From NCBI GenBank assembly GCA_028718605.1, contig JAQULM010000001.1, positions 25,320-89,319 on the forward strand: DNA of 64,000 nucleotides. The letters are read 5' to 3'. A program made the translations under genes and the position numbers. Below, one piece after another: positions 42,422-52,055 of the stretch. Within the stretch, counting starts at the first letter, position 1; each line of letters starts with the position of its first letter. Source of the DNA: Patescibacteria group bacterium (GTDB lineage Bacteria; Patescibacteria; ABY1; UBA10025; JAHIVO01). Below the pieces are notes generated by a model. It saw only the letters and a list, made by a program, of their open reading frames with translations. It did no database searches and was not told the DNA's origin.

Positions 42422-43378
42422 ATGAAAATCCAAAAGTTTGCAATAATTGGTGTTGCCGGATATATTGCACCACGTCATCTCAAAGCAATAAAGGATACGA
42501 ATAATACTTTAGTCGCCGCACTTGATCCCCATGATTCAGTAGGAATACTTGATTCATTCTTTCCTGATACTCAGTTTTTTACTGAATTCGAACGTTTTGA
42601 GCGTCACGTTGAAAAATTGAAACGAGAACATAAAGGCAATGAAGTCGACTATGTTTCGATTTGCTCACCAAACTATTTACATGATTCACATGTACGTTTT
42701 GCACTTCGTGTTGGGGCTCATGCTATTTGTGAGAAACCGCTTGTTCTTAACCCGTGGAATGTTGACGCACTTGCAGATATTGAGAAGGAAACAGGAAAAC
42801 GAATTTATTCAATTTTGCAACTTCGCGTATATCCTGTATTTAAACATTTAAAAAAGAAATTTCAAAATGATAAATCAAAAGTAAAACATAATGTCATTTT
42901 GACATATATTACTTCCCGTGGTTCGTGGTACCATACATCATGGAAGGGTCAGTTTGAAAAATCAGGTGGACTCGCAACGAATATTGGAATTCATTTCTTT
43001 GATTTGTTGATCTGGTTATTCGGTAATGTGATAAGTGTTGAAGTTCATTGTAATACCCCTGAACGAATATGTGGATTTCTTGAATTAAAACATGCCAGAG
43101 TAACATGGTTTCTCTCTATTGATCATCACAATCTACCATCAAAAGCAATTGAAAAGCATACACGCACATATCGCTCATTGATTATTGATGGTCAGGAAGT
43201 CGAATTTTCTGAAAGTTTTACAGATTTACATACGATCGTATACCAGGAAATTCTAAAAGACCGCGGTTTTAGCCTCTCTGATATTAGACCATCAATCGCA
43301 CTTGCACATGAAATACGCACAGCCAAACAGTATATCAATACTACCAACATTCATCCTCTCGGAAAACGTTATGTATAA
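42422..43378 (+). CDS. wbpB: UDP-GlcNAcA 3-dehydrogenase, WbpB/WlbA-like
   Basis: A 318-residue Gfo/Idh/MocA oxidoreductase. It has the N-terminal NAD fold KFAIIGVAGYIAPRHLKAI, the motif VDYVSICSPNYLHDSH, the catalytic Lys in CEKPLVLNP, and the His in GIHFFDLLIWLFG. The variant VAGYIAPRHLKAI is characteristic of WbpB/WlbA. The enzyme oxidises C3 of UDP-GlcNAcA to give the 3-keto sugar for WbpE. The wbpD and wbpE homologues follow, and a possible wbpA is at 59160-60440. Confidence 0.88.
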   Translation: MKIQKFAIIGVAGYIAPRHLKAIKDTNNTLVAALDPHDSVGILDSFFPDTQFFTEFERFERHVEKLKREHKGNEVDYVSICSPNYLHDSHVRFALRVGAHAICEKPLVLNPWNVDALADIEKETGKRIYSILQLRVYPVFKHLKKKFQNDKSKVKHNVILTYITSRGSWYHTSWKGQFEKSGGLATNIGIHFFDLLIWLFGNVISVEVHCNTPERICGFLELKHARVTWFLSIDHHNLPSKAIEKHTRTYRSLIIDGQEVEFSESFTDLHTIVYQEILKDRGFSLSDIRPSIALAHEIRTAKQYINTTNIHPLGKRYV

Positions 43379-43390
43379 ATCCAAAAAAGT

Positions 43391-44602
43391 ATGAATCTTT
43401 GTATATTCGAAGACGAGGCTTCAAACAAATTCTTCCCCCTTTCTCTTACACGACCAGTATATGAACTTCGAATTGGGTTATTCACTTTTGAAGAACGCAT
43501 TCGGTTACTTTGCAAAACATCAACATGTTTTTATTATTCTCGTCCTCAATTTAAAAATGTTATCCGATCATGTGGAAAAAAAATATTTTCACCAACAGTA
43601 CCATTAAAGTATTGCATATTTATTAATGGGCGCATTTTGCCAAGTAAACATTTTATTGCAAAATTACAAAAAATAAAAAATGATACCTTATTTATATCGA
43701 ACAAAGAATTGGTTGGAGCGGTTTTAACAGGCTCGAAAATTAAATTAGCATTTACGCAGCTCTTCTGGCAAAAACGAATTGCGGGTGCAAAAAAAATATT
43801 TATTAATGAAAAAACAATATCGAGTATTTGGCAAATAGTTAAGGATAACGATGTAGTAATTGAACAAGATAGACATTTTTTAAAAAACAGCGCACACCAT
43901 TCTAATACTATATTTGAAGGTGCGCATCTCCTTAATCAAAAAAATATATATATTGGTTCACGATCTATTGTGTATCCCTCAACAGTCATTGATGCACAAA
44001 ACGGTTTTGTTTACATTGGAAATAGTGTAACAATTCATTCAAATTGTAGTATTAAAGGCCCATGTGCAATTTTAAGCGGTTCAACAATTAATTCAAATGC
44101 TGTTATAGGACCCGGGACATCAATTGGTCCAAAATCAAAAATTGGTGGTGAAGTCACCCATACGATTATTCAAGGATATACGAATAAACAACATGAAGGA
44201 TTTCTTGGACACTCATATATTGGTTCGTGGTGTAACATTGGCGCTGGCTCATCTAACAGTGACTTAAAAAATAACTATGGATCTGTATCTGTATTATTGG
44301 ATAGAATAGAATATAATACTCACCAGCAATTTGTTGGTCTGTTTATGGGTGACCATAGTAAGGCAGGCATCGGCACGCTGTTTAATACCGGTACAGTCGT
44401 TGGTATTGGTGTAAACGTATTTGGTGGCGGTATTACACCAAAATATATTCCATCATTCTCTTGGCTTAATCTACGTGGAACACGCGAGAAATATAAGTTT
44501 GATAAATTTATTAAGACAGCCAGAATTGTTCAAAAACGCCGTGGAATAACTCTATCGGCTGCGGAAACTTCACTTCTCAAGAAAATTGCAAAAGTCACAT
44601 AA
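43391..44602 (+). CDS. GlmU-like sugar nucleotidyltransferase with left-handed beta helix
   Basis: A 403-residue protein that begins LCIFEDEASNKFFPLSLTRPVYELRIG, the signature of the alternative GlmU-like family. The N-terminal part resembles a nucleotidyltransferase without the usual LAAGxGTRM. From about 180 there are hexapeptide repeats (IYIGSRSIVYPSTVI, VYIGNSVTIHSNCSIKG, IGPGTSIGPKSKIGGEV), then GHSYIGSWCNIGAGSSNSDLKNNYG, close to GlmU. It may provide UDP-GlcNAc for the sugar pathways encoded here. Confidence 0.82.
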   Translation: MNLCIFEDEASNKFFPLSLTRPVYELRIGLFTFEERIRLLCKTSTCFYYSRPQFKNVIRSCGKKIFSPTVPLKYCIFINGRILPSKHFIAKLQKIKNDTLFISNKELVGAVLTGSKIKLAFTQLFWQKRIAGAKKIFINEKTISSIWQIVKDNDVVIEQDRHFLKNSAHHSNTIFEGAHLLNQKNIYIGSRSIVYPSTVIDAQNGFVYIGNSVTIHSNCSIKGPCAILSGSTINSNAVIGPGTSIGPKSKIGGEVTHTIIQGYTNKQHEGFLGHSYIGSWCNIGAGSSNSDLKNNYGSVSVLLDRIEYNTHQQFVGLFMGDHSKAGIGTLFNTGTVVGIGVNVFGGGITPKYIPSFSWLNLRGTREKYKFDKFIKTARIVQKRRGITLSAAETSLLKKIAKVT

Positions 44603-44635
44603 TCGCCATAAGATCAAATCTCACATGTTATCTCA

Positions 44636-44664
44636 TTGTCAGATGGTCTGATTTTTGATATACT
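44636..44664 (+). promoter_or_regulatory. Internal promoter of the sugar operon
   Basis: TTGTCA (44636-44641), exactly 17 nt, TATACT (44659-44664), with TGA before the -10 (extended). It lies in the 105-nt gap between the GlmU-like gene and the wbpD homologue and gives a leader of about 37 nt. Confidence 0.62.
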
Positions 44665-44707
44665 TCAGAAGAATCTGTCTTTTTATCATTACATTTATTC
44701 TATTGCT

Positions 44708-45292
44708 ATGCGAGCAAAAGGGGGAAAAAAATATTACGTCCATCCGACATCAATCATTGATTATGGCGTAAAAATTGGCAACAAAACTAAAATCTGGCAT
44801 TTTTGCCACATAATGGCTGGTGCTCGAATTGGACATAACTGCTCTTTAGGTCAGAATGTTTATGTAGGAGGTAAAGCTGTAATTGGTAACTATGTCCGTA
44901 TTCAAAATAACGTTTCTGTATATGACGAAGTTGTTTTGAAGGATTATGTATTTTGTGGACCATCTACGGTTTTTACAAATGATGTAAATCCACGTTCCAA
45001 ATATCCAAAACATGGTCATTATGTGTCAACTTTAGTTAAGGAGGGTGCGAGTATTGGGGCCAATGCGACTATTATTTGTGGAACAATAATTGGTGAGCAT
45101 GCGTTCGTTGGGGCTGGTTCGGTTGTAACAAGGAATGTATTGAACTATTCAATCGTATACGGGAATCCTGCTCGACAACATGGTTGGATGTGTGAGTGTG
45201 GAGAAAAATTACAGTTTGACCAAAAAACAATGCAATGTTCAAAATGTCATATAAAATACAGAAAATCTCATGATAAGATAATTAAATTATAA
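44708..45292 (+). CDS. wbpD: UDP-2-acetamido-3-amino-glucuronate N-acetyltransferase, WbpD/WlbB-like
   Basis: A 194-residue left-handed beta-helix acetyltransferase from ATG 44708; a TTG at 44636 falls in the promoter and is rejected. It begins YYVHPTSIIDYGVKIGNKTKIW and continues with WHFCHIMAGARIGHNCSLGQ, the motif of WbpD/WlbB enzymes. The C-terminal zinc-ribbon-like CECG and CSKC also occur in this family. It acetylates the 3-amino group using acetyl-CoA. It ends 2 nt before wbpE. Confidence 0.88.
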   Translation: MRAKGGKKYYVHPTSIIDYGVKIGNKTKIWHFCHIMAGARIGHNCSLGQNVYVGGKAVIGNYVRIQNNVSVYDEVVLKDYVFCGPSTVFTNDVNPRSKYPKHGHYVSTLVKEGASIGANATIICGTIIGEHAFVGAGSVVTRNVLNYSIVYGNPARQHGWMCECGEKLQFDQKTMQCSKCHIKYRKSHDKIIKL

Positions 45293-45294
45293 GA

Positions 45295-46398
45295 ATGGAA
45301 TTTTTGGACCTGAAGCTTCAATATAAAAATATTCAAAAAGATATTGATACGGCAATAAAAGGAATATTAAATTCTTGTGTTTTTATCATGGGAAAGGCTG
45401 TCACCGATCTTGAGGAAAAAATCGCTGCTTATTGCAATGTTAAATATGGAATTGGCTTAAATTCAGGCAGTGATGCTTTGTTTGTTGCATTAAAGGCATT
45501 AAATATCGGGGAGGGTGATGAAGTTATAACTACTCCTTTTACTTTTGTTTCTACGGCCGAGGCTATTGTTTTAGTGGGTGCAAAACCCGTTTTTGTTGAT
45601 ATCGATTTAAAAACATTTAACATTGATCCTAATAAAATTGAAAAAAAAATTACAAATAAAACTCGAGCTATTATTCTTGTGCATTTATACGGTCAACCTG
45701 CCGATATGGATCCAATTTTGAAAATAACTAAAAAATATAAATTATATGTGATCGAGGATGCAGCTCAAGCTTTGGGTGCAAAATATAATAGACGACAAGT
45801 TTGTTCATTTGGTGACGTCGGTTGTCTTTCATTTTTTCCATCAAAAAATTTCGGGGCTTATGGCGATGGAGGCATGCTAGTAACTAATAATAAAAAAATT
45901 GCTAATTATGCAAAAATGTGGCGAGTCCATGGTGCTAAAAAAAAATATCTTCACAAATTTATCGGAGATAACTCTCGCTTAGATAATATACAAGCAGCAA
46001 TTTTGCTGGTTAAATTAAAATATTTAAATAAATGGAATAACTTGCGCACTAAAAAAGCACTATTATATACTCAAATGCTTAATAATCCAGGCGTGATAAC
46101 TCCATATATTAACCCAAAATGTACTCATATATATCATCAATATACTATTATTGTTAGAAAAAGACGAAATGAATTAGTTCATTATCTTAAGCAATGTGGA
46201 ATACCTTCAATTATCTACTATCCCCTCCCTCTTCATTTACAACCCGCTTTTAAGTATTTAAAATATTCAGCAGGTGATTTCCCAATGGCTGAACAGGCGA
46301 GTCAACAAGTACTCTCATTACCAATATATCCTGAGATTTCGACCGAAAATCAGAAAAAAATAGTAAATAGAATCGAATGTTTTTTAAATAAAAAATAA
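45295..46398 (+). CDS. wbpE: PLP aminotransferase, WbpE/WlbC-like
   Basis: A 367-residue DegT/DnrJ/EryC1-family enzyme. It starts MEFLDLKLQYKNI, has GLNSGSDALFVALKALNIGEGDEVI, PFTFVSTAEAI, IEDAAQALGA, and the PLP lysine in SFFPSKNFGAYGDGGM. In WbpE the partner is the 3-keto sugar of WbpB, and Glu gives the amino group. Its neighbour WbpD homologue strengthens this role. Confidence 0.88.
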   Translation: MEFLDLKLQYKNIQKDIDTAIKGILNSCVFIMGKAVTDLEEKIAAYCNVKYGIGLNSGSDALFVALKALNIGEGDEVITTPFTFVSTAEAIVLVGAKPVFVDIDLKTFNIDPNKIEKKITNKTRAIILVHLYGQPADMDPILKITKKYKLYVIEDAAQALGAKYNRRQVCSFGDVGCLSFFPSKNFGAYGDGGMLVTNNKKIANYAKMWRVHGAKKKYLHKFIGDNSRLDNIQAAILLVKLKYLNKWNNLRTKKALLYTQMLNNPGVITPYINPKCTHIYHQYTIIVRKRRNELVHYLKQCGIPSIIYYPLPLHLQPAFKYLKYSAGDFPMAEQASQQVLSLPIYPEISTENQKKIVNRIECFLNKK

Positions 46399-46422
46399 AC
46401 ATTGAAAATAATAAATTAAGAT

Positions 46423-47139
46423 ATGATAAATCATAAAAAAATTTTGGCCGTTATACCAGCGCGCGGCGGTTCGAAACGCATACCCCATAAAAATATTCGG
46501 TTATTGGGAGGAAAACCATTAATTTCATATTCAATTAAGGCTACTCGACAATCCAAACTTGTTGACTTAACTATTGTCTCAACAGACGACCAAAACATAT
46601 CAATGATTGCTAAGAAAAATGGTGCGGAAGTGCCATTTATCAGACCATCCAAGCTAGCAACAAGCAAGTCGAAAACCATTGATGTGTTAATTCATGCAGT
46701 TAATTTTATTGAGCGCCATAACAAGAAAATATTTGATATCATCGCTCTTATTCAGCCAACGTCTCCTTTTATTCTTCCCGAAGATATCGATCGAGCAATT
46801 GAGAATTTAGAAAAAACAAATGCGAATTGTTGTATATCTTTATGTGAAATTAGTGAAAGGCCGGAATGGATGTATAGAGTAAATAATAATAAAGTTTTTC
46901 CATTTGGTACTCGAATACATAATATTAATAAACGTAGCCAGGATTTAAAAAAAATATTTCGTATCAACGGTGCTGCATATATTATTAGAAGGGAAATACT
47001 TTTAAATAAAAAAATGATTATAGATGAGAATAATCTTACAGCAATTATTATGCCGCGTGAGCGTTCTATAGACATTGATGAATTAATTGATCTTCAACTT
47101 GCTGAAATAATTTTGAAAAATAATTTTATTGACCAATAA
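46423..47139 (+). CDS. legF: Nonulosonate cytidylyltransferase (NeuA/LegF-like)
   Basis: A 238-residue enzyme that transfers CMP to a nine-carbon sialic-acid-like sugar. Signatures are ILAVIPARGGSKRIPHKNIR, KPLISYSI, TIVSTDDQNISMIA, and IIALIQPTSPFILPEDID. With legI, legG, legH, legC and legB following, LegF is more probable than NeuA. Substrate specificity cannot be settled from the sequence. Confidence 0.85.
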   Translation: MINHKKILAVIPARGGSKRIPHKNIRLLGGKPLISYSIKATRQSKLVDLTIVSTDDQNISMIAKKNGAEVPFIRPSKLATSKSKTIDVLIHAVNFIERHNKKIFDIIALIQPTSPFILPEDIDRAIENLEKTNANCCISLCEISERPEWMYRVNNNKVFPFGTRIHNINKRSQDLKKIFRINGAAYIIRREILLNKKMIIDENNLTAIIMPRERSIDIDELIDLQLAEIILKNNFIDQ

Positions 47140-47146
47140 AAAAATT

Positions 47147-48199
47147 GTGAAAATAATAATTGAAGGCAAACCCATTAGTTATAAGGATAATCCTTTTATC
47201 ATCGCTGAGGCTGGTGTTAATCATAACGGTAATCTTAATCTTGCCTTAAAACTTGTTGATGCAGCAGCAAATGCCGGTGCCGATGCTGTAAAATTTCAAA
47301 CATTCAAAGCAAATCAAGTTGTGATAAATAATACAGAAATGGCAGAATATCAAAAAAGAAACACTAAAATTACGCAAAATCAGCAAGAAATGCTAAAAAA
47401 AATAGAACTTAAGGAAAACTTTTATTATCCAATTATTCACCGGTGTAAAAAAAGGAAGATAACCTTTCTCTCAACACCTCATGGAGGGTTTGAAAGTATT
47501 AAATTTTTGCAAAAGTTAAATATTCCAGCCATTAAATTTGGTTCTGGTGATTTAACAAATTTTCCTGTTCTTGAATATGCTGCTAAGCTTGGCCTACCTA
47601 TAATTTTAAGTACAGGCATGGCTACACTTAAAGAAGTAAGACGGGCTATAAATGTAATAAAAAAGACTCATAACAAAAAGATTATAGTCCTCCAGGCTAC
47701 AACTAATTATCCTTGTCCGTTGAATGAGGTTAATCTCAATGCAATGCGAGCTATGATGAAAAAGTTAGATGTTTTAATTGGTTTATCTGACCATACTCTC
47801 GATATCGAAGTACCTATTATGGCTGCCACCCTCGGCGCATGTGTTATTGAAAAGCATTTTACTCTGGATAAAAAACTACCTGGTCCCGATCATAAAGCTT
47901 CTTTAGATCCGCATGAGCTTAAAAATATGGTTAATAAAATTAAAAACATAAAAACTATTCTTGGTTCCTTTATTAAAAAACCTAGCAATAGTGAATTAAA
48001 AATGATGAGAGTGGTAAGAAAAAGTATTGTTTCGCTTAGTTCAATAAAAAAAGGAGAATTATTAACAACAAATAATATCGGTATAAAAAGACCCGGAAAT
48101 GGTATTCAACCACGTTATTACTATAAAATATTGGGTAAAAAAGCTAGTGTTAATATTAAGGCTGATGAATTAATTCAAAGAAGATATTATGACAAATAA
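47147..48199 (+). CDS. legI: Nonulosonate synthase (NeuB/LegI-like)
   Basis: A 350-residue enzyme condensing PEP with a six-carbon amino sugar. I use GTG 47147, 8 nt after the legF stop; a TTG at 47129 would overlap it. Motifs: FIIAEAGVNHNGN, DAVKFQTFKA, FLSTPHGGFES, IKFGSGDLTNFPVLEYA, STGMATLKEV and GLSDHTLDIEVP, then EKHFTLDKKLPGPDH. A C-terminal SAF domain (about 295-345) is present. The substrate could be 2,4-diacetamido-2,4,6-trideoxymannose (legionaminate) or ManNAc (sialate). The surrounding genes favour the first. Confidence 0.87.
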   Translation: MKIIIEGKPISYKDNPFIIAEAGVNHNGNLNLALKLVDAAANAGADAVKFQTFKANQVVINNTEMAEYQKRNTKITQNQQEMLKKIELKENFYYPIIHRCKKRKITFLSTPHGGFESIKFLQKLNIPAIKFGSGDLTNFPVLEYAAKLGLPIILSTGMATLKEVRRAINVIKKTHNKKIIVLQATTNYPCPLNEVNLNAMRAMMKKLDVLIGLSDHTLDIEVPIMAATLGACVIEKHFTLDKKLPGPDHKASLDPHELKNMVNKIKNIKTILGSFIKKPSNSELKMMRVVRKSIVSLSSIKKGELLTTNNIGIKRPGNGIQPRYYYKILGKKASVNIKADELIQRRYYDK

Positions 48200-49346
48200 A
48201 AAAAGAAAAATTGCATATATAACTGGAACGAGAGCCGATTTTGGATTAATGACATCTGTCCTCTCTGCAATTCAACAAAGTAAAAAACTGGAGCTCCAAA
48301 TTTATATTACTGGTATGCATTTAATGAAACAATTTGGAAATACAATTTCTGAAGTAAAAAAAGAATTTCCTCTGGCAAAAAAAATTAATGCCACTTTCCA
48401 AAAGGATAATCTAACTAGTATGGCTCAATTTACCGGCCAATTTCTTCAAAAGTTAATTAAGTTATTCATTGCAGATAAACCTGATTTTGTGCTGACTCTG
48501 GGTGATCGCGCAGAAATGATATGTACGGCATTAGCTTGTTCATATCTCAATATTCCAACTGGTCAATTGCACGGAGGAGAAAAATCTTCAACTGTTGATG
48601 AAACTGTACGTCACGCTATTACAAAACTATCCCATCTTCATTTTCCGGCTACAAGAGTGTCAGCAAAACGTATTGAGCAAATGGGTGAAGAAAAATGGCG
48701 GATTCATGTCGTTGGAGCTCCGGCACTTGATGTAATTTTAAATCAAAAATTACCTACGAGGAAAGAATTGTTCGAAAAATTAAAAATTAATACAAATCAG
48801 AAAATTATTTTAGTAACACAACATCCTGTTAGCGGTGAATGGCATCGTTCAACGCAACAAATGAAAGAAACTCTAAAAGCAGTTAAATTTCTTCAGCTAC
48901 CCGTTATTGTGACTTTCCCAAATGCGGATGCTGGCGGACGTGCTATGATAAAAGAAATACGTAAAGAAGGTAAAAATCCGCTTTTTCATATATTTCCCAA
49001 TATTGAATATAAGTACTTTTTAGCCCTTGAGCGTGAAGTCTCTGTGTGGGTTGGGAATAGTAGTGGAGCCATGATTGAATCATCTGCTTTTCATCTTCCT
49101 GTGGTTAATATTGGTACACGTCAATTTGGTCGTCAACGAGGTGCAAATGTTATTGATGTCGGTTATTTAAGAAAAGAAATTACTAAAGCAATTAATAAAT
49201 CACTTAATGATAAAGTATATTTAGAAAAAATTGCAAAAAGTAAAAGTCCATGGGGTGATGGTAAAACTAGTCAAAGGGTTGTAAAAATACTAGAAAAGCT
49301 TCATATTGATTCCAAACTAGTTAATAAACAATTAACGTATGTCTAA
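48189..49346 (+). CDS. legG: Hydrolysing UDP-sugar 2-epimerase (NeuC/LegG-like)
   Basis: A 385-residue enzyme. The N-terminal ITGTRADFGLMTSVL is the NeuC/LegG signature; non-hydrolysing WecB or WbpI proteins have GTRPE instead. Further motifs are TLGDRAEMICTAL, HGGEKSSTVDETVRHAITKL, LVTQHPVSGEW and GNSSGAMIES. It removes UDP and inverts C2 of UDP-diacetamido-trideoxyglucose (LegG) or UDP-GlcNAc (NeuC). It overlaps legI by 11 nt and the next gene by 8. Confidence 0.87.
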   Translation: MTNKKRKIAYITGTRADFGLMTSVLSAIQQSKKLELQIYITGMHLMKQFGNTISEVKKEFPLAKKINATFQKDNLTSMAQFTGQFLQKLIKLFIADKPDFVLTLGDRAEMICTALACSYLNIPTGQLHGGEKSSTVDETVRHAITKLSHLHFPATRVSAKRIEQMGEEKWRIHVVGAPALDVILNQKLPTRKELFEKLKINTNQKIILVTQHPVSGEWHRSTQQMKETLKAVKFLQLPVIVTFPNADAGGRAMIKEIRKEGKNPLFHIFPNIEYKYFLALEREVSVWVGNSSGAMIESSAFHLPVVNIGTRQFGRQRGANVIDVGYLRKEITKAINKSLNDKVYLEKIAKSKSPWGDGKTSQRVVKILEKLHIDSKLVNKQLTYV

Positions 49347-49971
49347 AAAGGTTATTATTATTGGCGCTGGCGAAAACGGATATGTTATTGCCAATACTTT
49401 AAAAAAAAGATATACAATTGTAGGCTTTTTAGATGATATAAAAAGAGGAAAAGATATCATTGGACACACAAATGATTATAAAAAATATATAAAAAAGTTT
49501 TATTATTTTATTAGTATCGGAAATAATCAAAATAGGAAAATCATTTATCTTAAATTAAAAAAAGATGGTGTACGTTTTGTTAATGCCATACATGAAACAT
49601 CTTTTTGTGAAAAAAATGTTACATTTGGTGATAATATTTTTATAGGTGCAAATTGTTATATAAATATTCGTTCAAAAATTGGTAATAATGTTTTCATAAA
49701 TAATGGGTGCCTTATAGAACATGATAATAGTATTGGCGATCACAGTCATCTTACTCCTATGGTAGTTACGGGCGGTGGAGTTTATATTGGTGAAAAAGCG
49801 TTTATAGGTCTTGGTGCAGTCATTAATGACCATATTAAAATAGGCAATAATGTAACGATAGGCTCTGGGTCAGTAGTTGTTGATAATATTTGCTCGAATT
49901 CAACAGCAGTGGGTATCCCTGCAAAAATTATTAAATTTAAAAAAAATGTTAAAGGAATATCACCTTTCTAA
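49339..49971 (+). CDS. legH: Amino-sugar N-acetyltransferase (PglD/NeuD/LegH-like)
   Basis: A 210-residue two-domain protein. The N-terminal nucleotide-sugar domain reads KVIIIGAGENGYVIANTL and VGFLDDI. The C-terminal beta helix contains NNGCLIEHDNSIGDHSHLTP, with the catalytic His of the PglD family, and GGGVYIGEKAFIGLGAVI. It should acetylate the 4-amino group formed by the next gene. Sialate O-acetyltransferases (NeuD) look similar. Confidence 0.8.
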   Translation: MSKKVIIIGAGENGYVIANTLKKRYTIVGFLDDIKRGKDIIGHTNDYKKYIKKFYYFISIGNNQNRKIIYLKLKKDGVRFVNAIHETSFCEKNVTFGDNIFIGANCYINIRSKIGNNVFINNGCLIEHDNSIGDHSHLTPMVVTGGGVYIGEKAFIGLGAVINDHIKIGNNVTIGSGSVVVDNICSNSTAVGIPAKIIKFKKNVKGISPF

Positions 49972-51067
49972 GCCATTTATCACAAATCAGGAAAAACGAG
50001 CTGTTACTGAGGTATTAAATTCAGGTCAACTTAGTCTTGGTTCGAAATATAAAAAATTTGAAAAAATGTTTTCTAAAAAAATAGGAACCAAGTACGCATG
50101 TTGTGTCAGTAGCGGTACGGCTGGTTTACATTTAGCTATGATTGCTACAGGGATAAAGCAAGGCGACGAAGTAATTACAACGCCCTTTTCTTTTATCGCA
50201 TCTGCAAATTGTATTTTATATGTCGGTGCGAAACCTGTTTTTTGCGATATAGATCCGTTAACTTATAACATCGATCCCAAAGAAATCGAAGATAAAATTA
50301 CTAAAAAAACAAAGGCTATACTGGTCGTTCATATTTTTGGACAATCATCAGACATGACCCCAATAATGAAGTTAGCAAAACGATACAAATTAAAAGTAAT
50401 TGAAGATGCCTGTGAGTCAATAGATGCAACTTATAAAGGAAAAAAGGTTGGAACATTTGGCGAGCTAGGCGTTTTTGCTTTTTATCCTAATAAACAGATG
50501 ACCACTGGTGAAGGAGGAATGATAGTAACTAATAATAAAAAAATATACCAACTATGTTGCAGTTTGAGAAATCAAGGTCGTGCAGAGAGTATGGATTGGC
50601 TTGATCATAAATACTTAGGTTATAACTATCGTATAGATGAAATGAGCGCTGCAATCGGTATTGCTCAACTAAAAAAACTTAATTTTTTAATAAAGCAAAG
50701 GCGTACGATTGCAAATTATTATTCTCACTTCTTAAAAAAATATTCGAAAGATATCCAAGTTCCTTTCATACATAAGCATAATACTCATACATGGTTTGTT
50801 TATGTTATTAAGTTGTTGAATACCAAAATTAATAGGGATAAATTGATTTTACAACTGAAAAAACAAGGAATTCACACTAAGGCCTATCTTCCGTCTATTC
50901 ATTTATTTGAATTTTATCAGAAAAAATATAATTATAAAAAAGGAATTTTCCCAATTTCAGAAAATACCAGTAGGTATTCTTTAGCTCTTCCATTCTATAT
51001 AGGATTATCTAAAAGTGATGTTAAATTTATTATTAATAAACTAATTAAGGCTATAAAATATGCTTAA
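49946..51067 (+). CDS. legC: UDP-4-keto-6-deoxy-GlcNAc aminotransferase (PglE/LegC-like)
   Basis: A 373-residue DegT-family enzyme. ATG 49946 overlaps the preceding gene by 26 nt, and a longer frame from 49877 is rejected. It has HLSKPFITNQEKRAVTEVLNSG, ISSG-type CVSSGTAGLHLAMIATGI, GDEVITTPFSFIASANCI, VIEDACESIDA, and the PLP lysine in FYPNKQMTTGEGGM, all of the PglE/LegC/PseC group. Product: UDP-4-amino-trideoxy-GlcNAc. Confidence 0.85.
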   Translation: MLKEYHLSKPFITNQEKRAVTEVLNSGQLSLGSKYKKFEKMFSKKIGTKYACCVSSGTAGLHLAMIATGIKQGDEVITTPFSFIASANCILYVGAKPVFCDIDPLTYNIDPKEIEDKITKKTKAILVVHIFGQSSDMTPIMKLAKRYKLKVIEDACESIDATYKGKKVGTFGELGVFAFYPNKQMTTGEGGMIVTNNKKIYQLCCSLRNQGRAESMDWLDHKYLGYNYRIDEMSAAIGIAQLKKLNFLIKQRRTIANYYSHFLKKYSKDIQVPFIHKHNTHTWFVYVIKLLNTKINRDKLILQLKKQGIHTKAYLPSIHLFEFYQKKYNYKKGIFPISENTSRYSLALPFYIGLSKSDVKFIINKLIKAIKYA

Positions 51068-52055
51068 TGTTTTTAAAAACAAAATACTCGCCGTTACGGG
51101 TGGAACGGGTAGCATAGGTTCTGAACTAGTAAAACATTTGCTCGTTTATAAACCGAAACAAATAAGGATTATCTCAAGAGATGACAGTAGACAATATTAT
51201 CTCAAGGAAGAACTCAATAGTCCGTCCAATGTAAGGTTTTTAATCGGCGATATAAGGGACATAAATCGTCTTGATTTTGGTTTTCAAAACGTAGATATTG
51301 TTTTTCATGCCGCGGCACTGAAGCATGTTCCTCTCTGCGAGTATAATCCCTTTGAGGCTATTAAAACCAATATAATGGGCACCCAAAATGTAATTGAAGC
51401 CGCATTGCACAATCATGTTAAAAAAGTAATTGCTATTTCTACAGATAAAGCAGTCAATCCAACTAATATTATGGGTACCTCAAAATTAATGATGGAAAAG
51501 CAGTTCATTAATGCTAATTATTATATTGGCAATGCTAAGACAAAATTTTCTTGTGTCAGATTTGGTAATGTTGCGTGGGCGCGCGGGTCAGTACTGCCAC
51601 TATGGAAAAAACAAGCCGATAGAGATGGGGTAATAAAAATTACCAACCCAGAAATGACAAGATTTTTCATGTCAATAAATGAAGCTGTTCAACTTGTTTT
51701 ACAAACAGTTCATCTTACTAAAGGCGGCGAGATTTTTATTCTCAAAATGCCATCTATTAAAATTAATGATTTAGCAAAACTATTCGTTAAGAAATACTAT
51801 TCAAATAAACCTATCAAAATTAAAATAATCGGTAAGCGTCCTGGTGAAAAAAAACACGAGAAGCTACTTGATGGTAGTGATCAGTTAAAAACAATCTTTG
51901 AAAATAAGACGATGCTAATTGTAATTCCAGAAATTCAAATATATGGATTGAGGAAGCTACATTATCAATATCCTCATTTAAGAACAAACAAAAAAATAAA
52001 CAGCTTTTGTTCAAAAGATTACATAAGCACTCAAAAAGTCAATGCAATCATATAA
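51060..52055 (+). CDS. legB: UDP-GlcNAc 4,6-dehydratase (PseB/LegB/CapD-like)
   Basis: A 331-residue SDR of the short FlaA1 type. It has ILAVTGGTGSIGSELVKHLL, FHAAALKHVPLCEYNPFEAIKTN, ISTDKAVNPTNIMGTSKLMME (Met-x3-Lys replaces Tyr-x3-Lys, as in this family) and RFGNVAWARGSVLPLW. Retaining (LegB) or inverting (PseB) action at C5 cannot be decided. The NeuC-like gene favours the legionaminate route. It is last of six consecutive pathway genes and abuts the flippase. Confidence 0.86.
   Translation: MLNVFKNKILAVTGGTGSIGSELVKHLLVYKPKQIRIISRDDSRQYYLKEELNSPSNVRFLIGDIRDINRLDFGFQNVDIVFHAAALKHVPLCEYNPFEAIKTNIMGTQNVIEAALHNHVKKVIAISTDKAVNPTNIMGTSKLMMEKQFINANYYIGNAKTKFSCVRFGNVAWARGSVLPLWKKQADRDGVIKITNPEMTRFFMSINEAVQLVLQTVHLTKGGEIFILKMPSIKINDLAKLFVKKYYSNKPIKIKIIGKRPGEKKHEKLLDGSDQLKTIFENKTMLIVIPEIQIYGLRKLHYQYPHLRTNKKINSFCSKDYISTQKVNAII

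Noticed and set aside
48189..49346. Assignment of the epimerase as WbpI/WecB (non-hydrolysing), to complete a UDP-ManNAc(3NAc)A route
   Set aside because: The N-terminus has TGTRADFG, typical of NeuC/LegG, not the GTRPE of WecB/WbpI. The gene also sits between the nonulosonate synthase and acetyltransferase.
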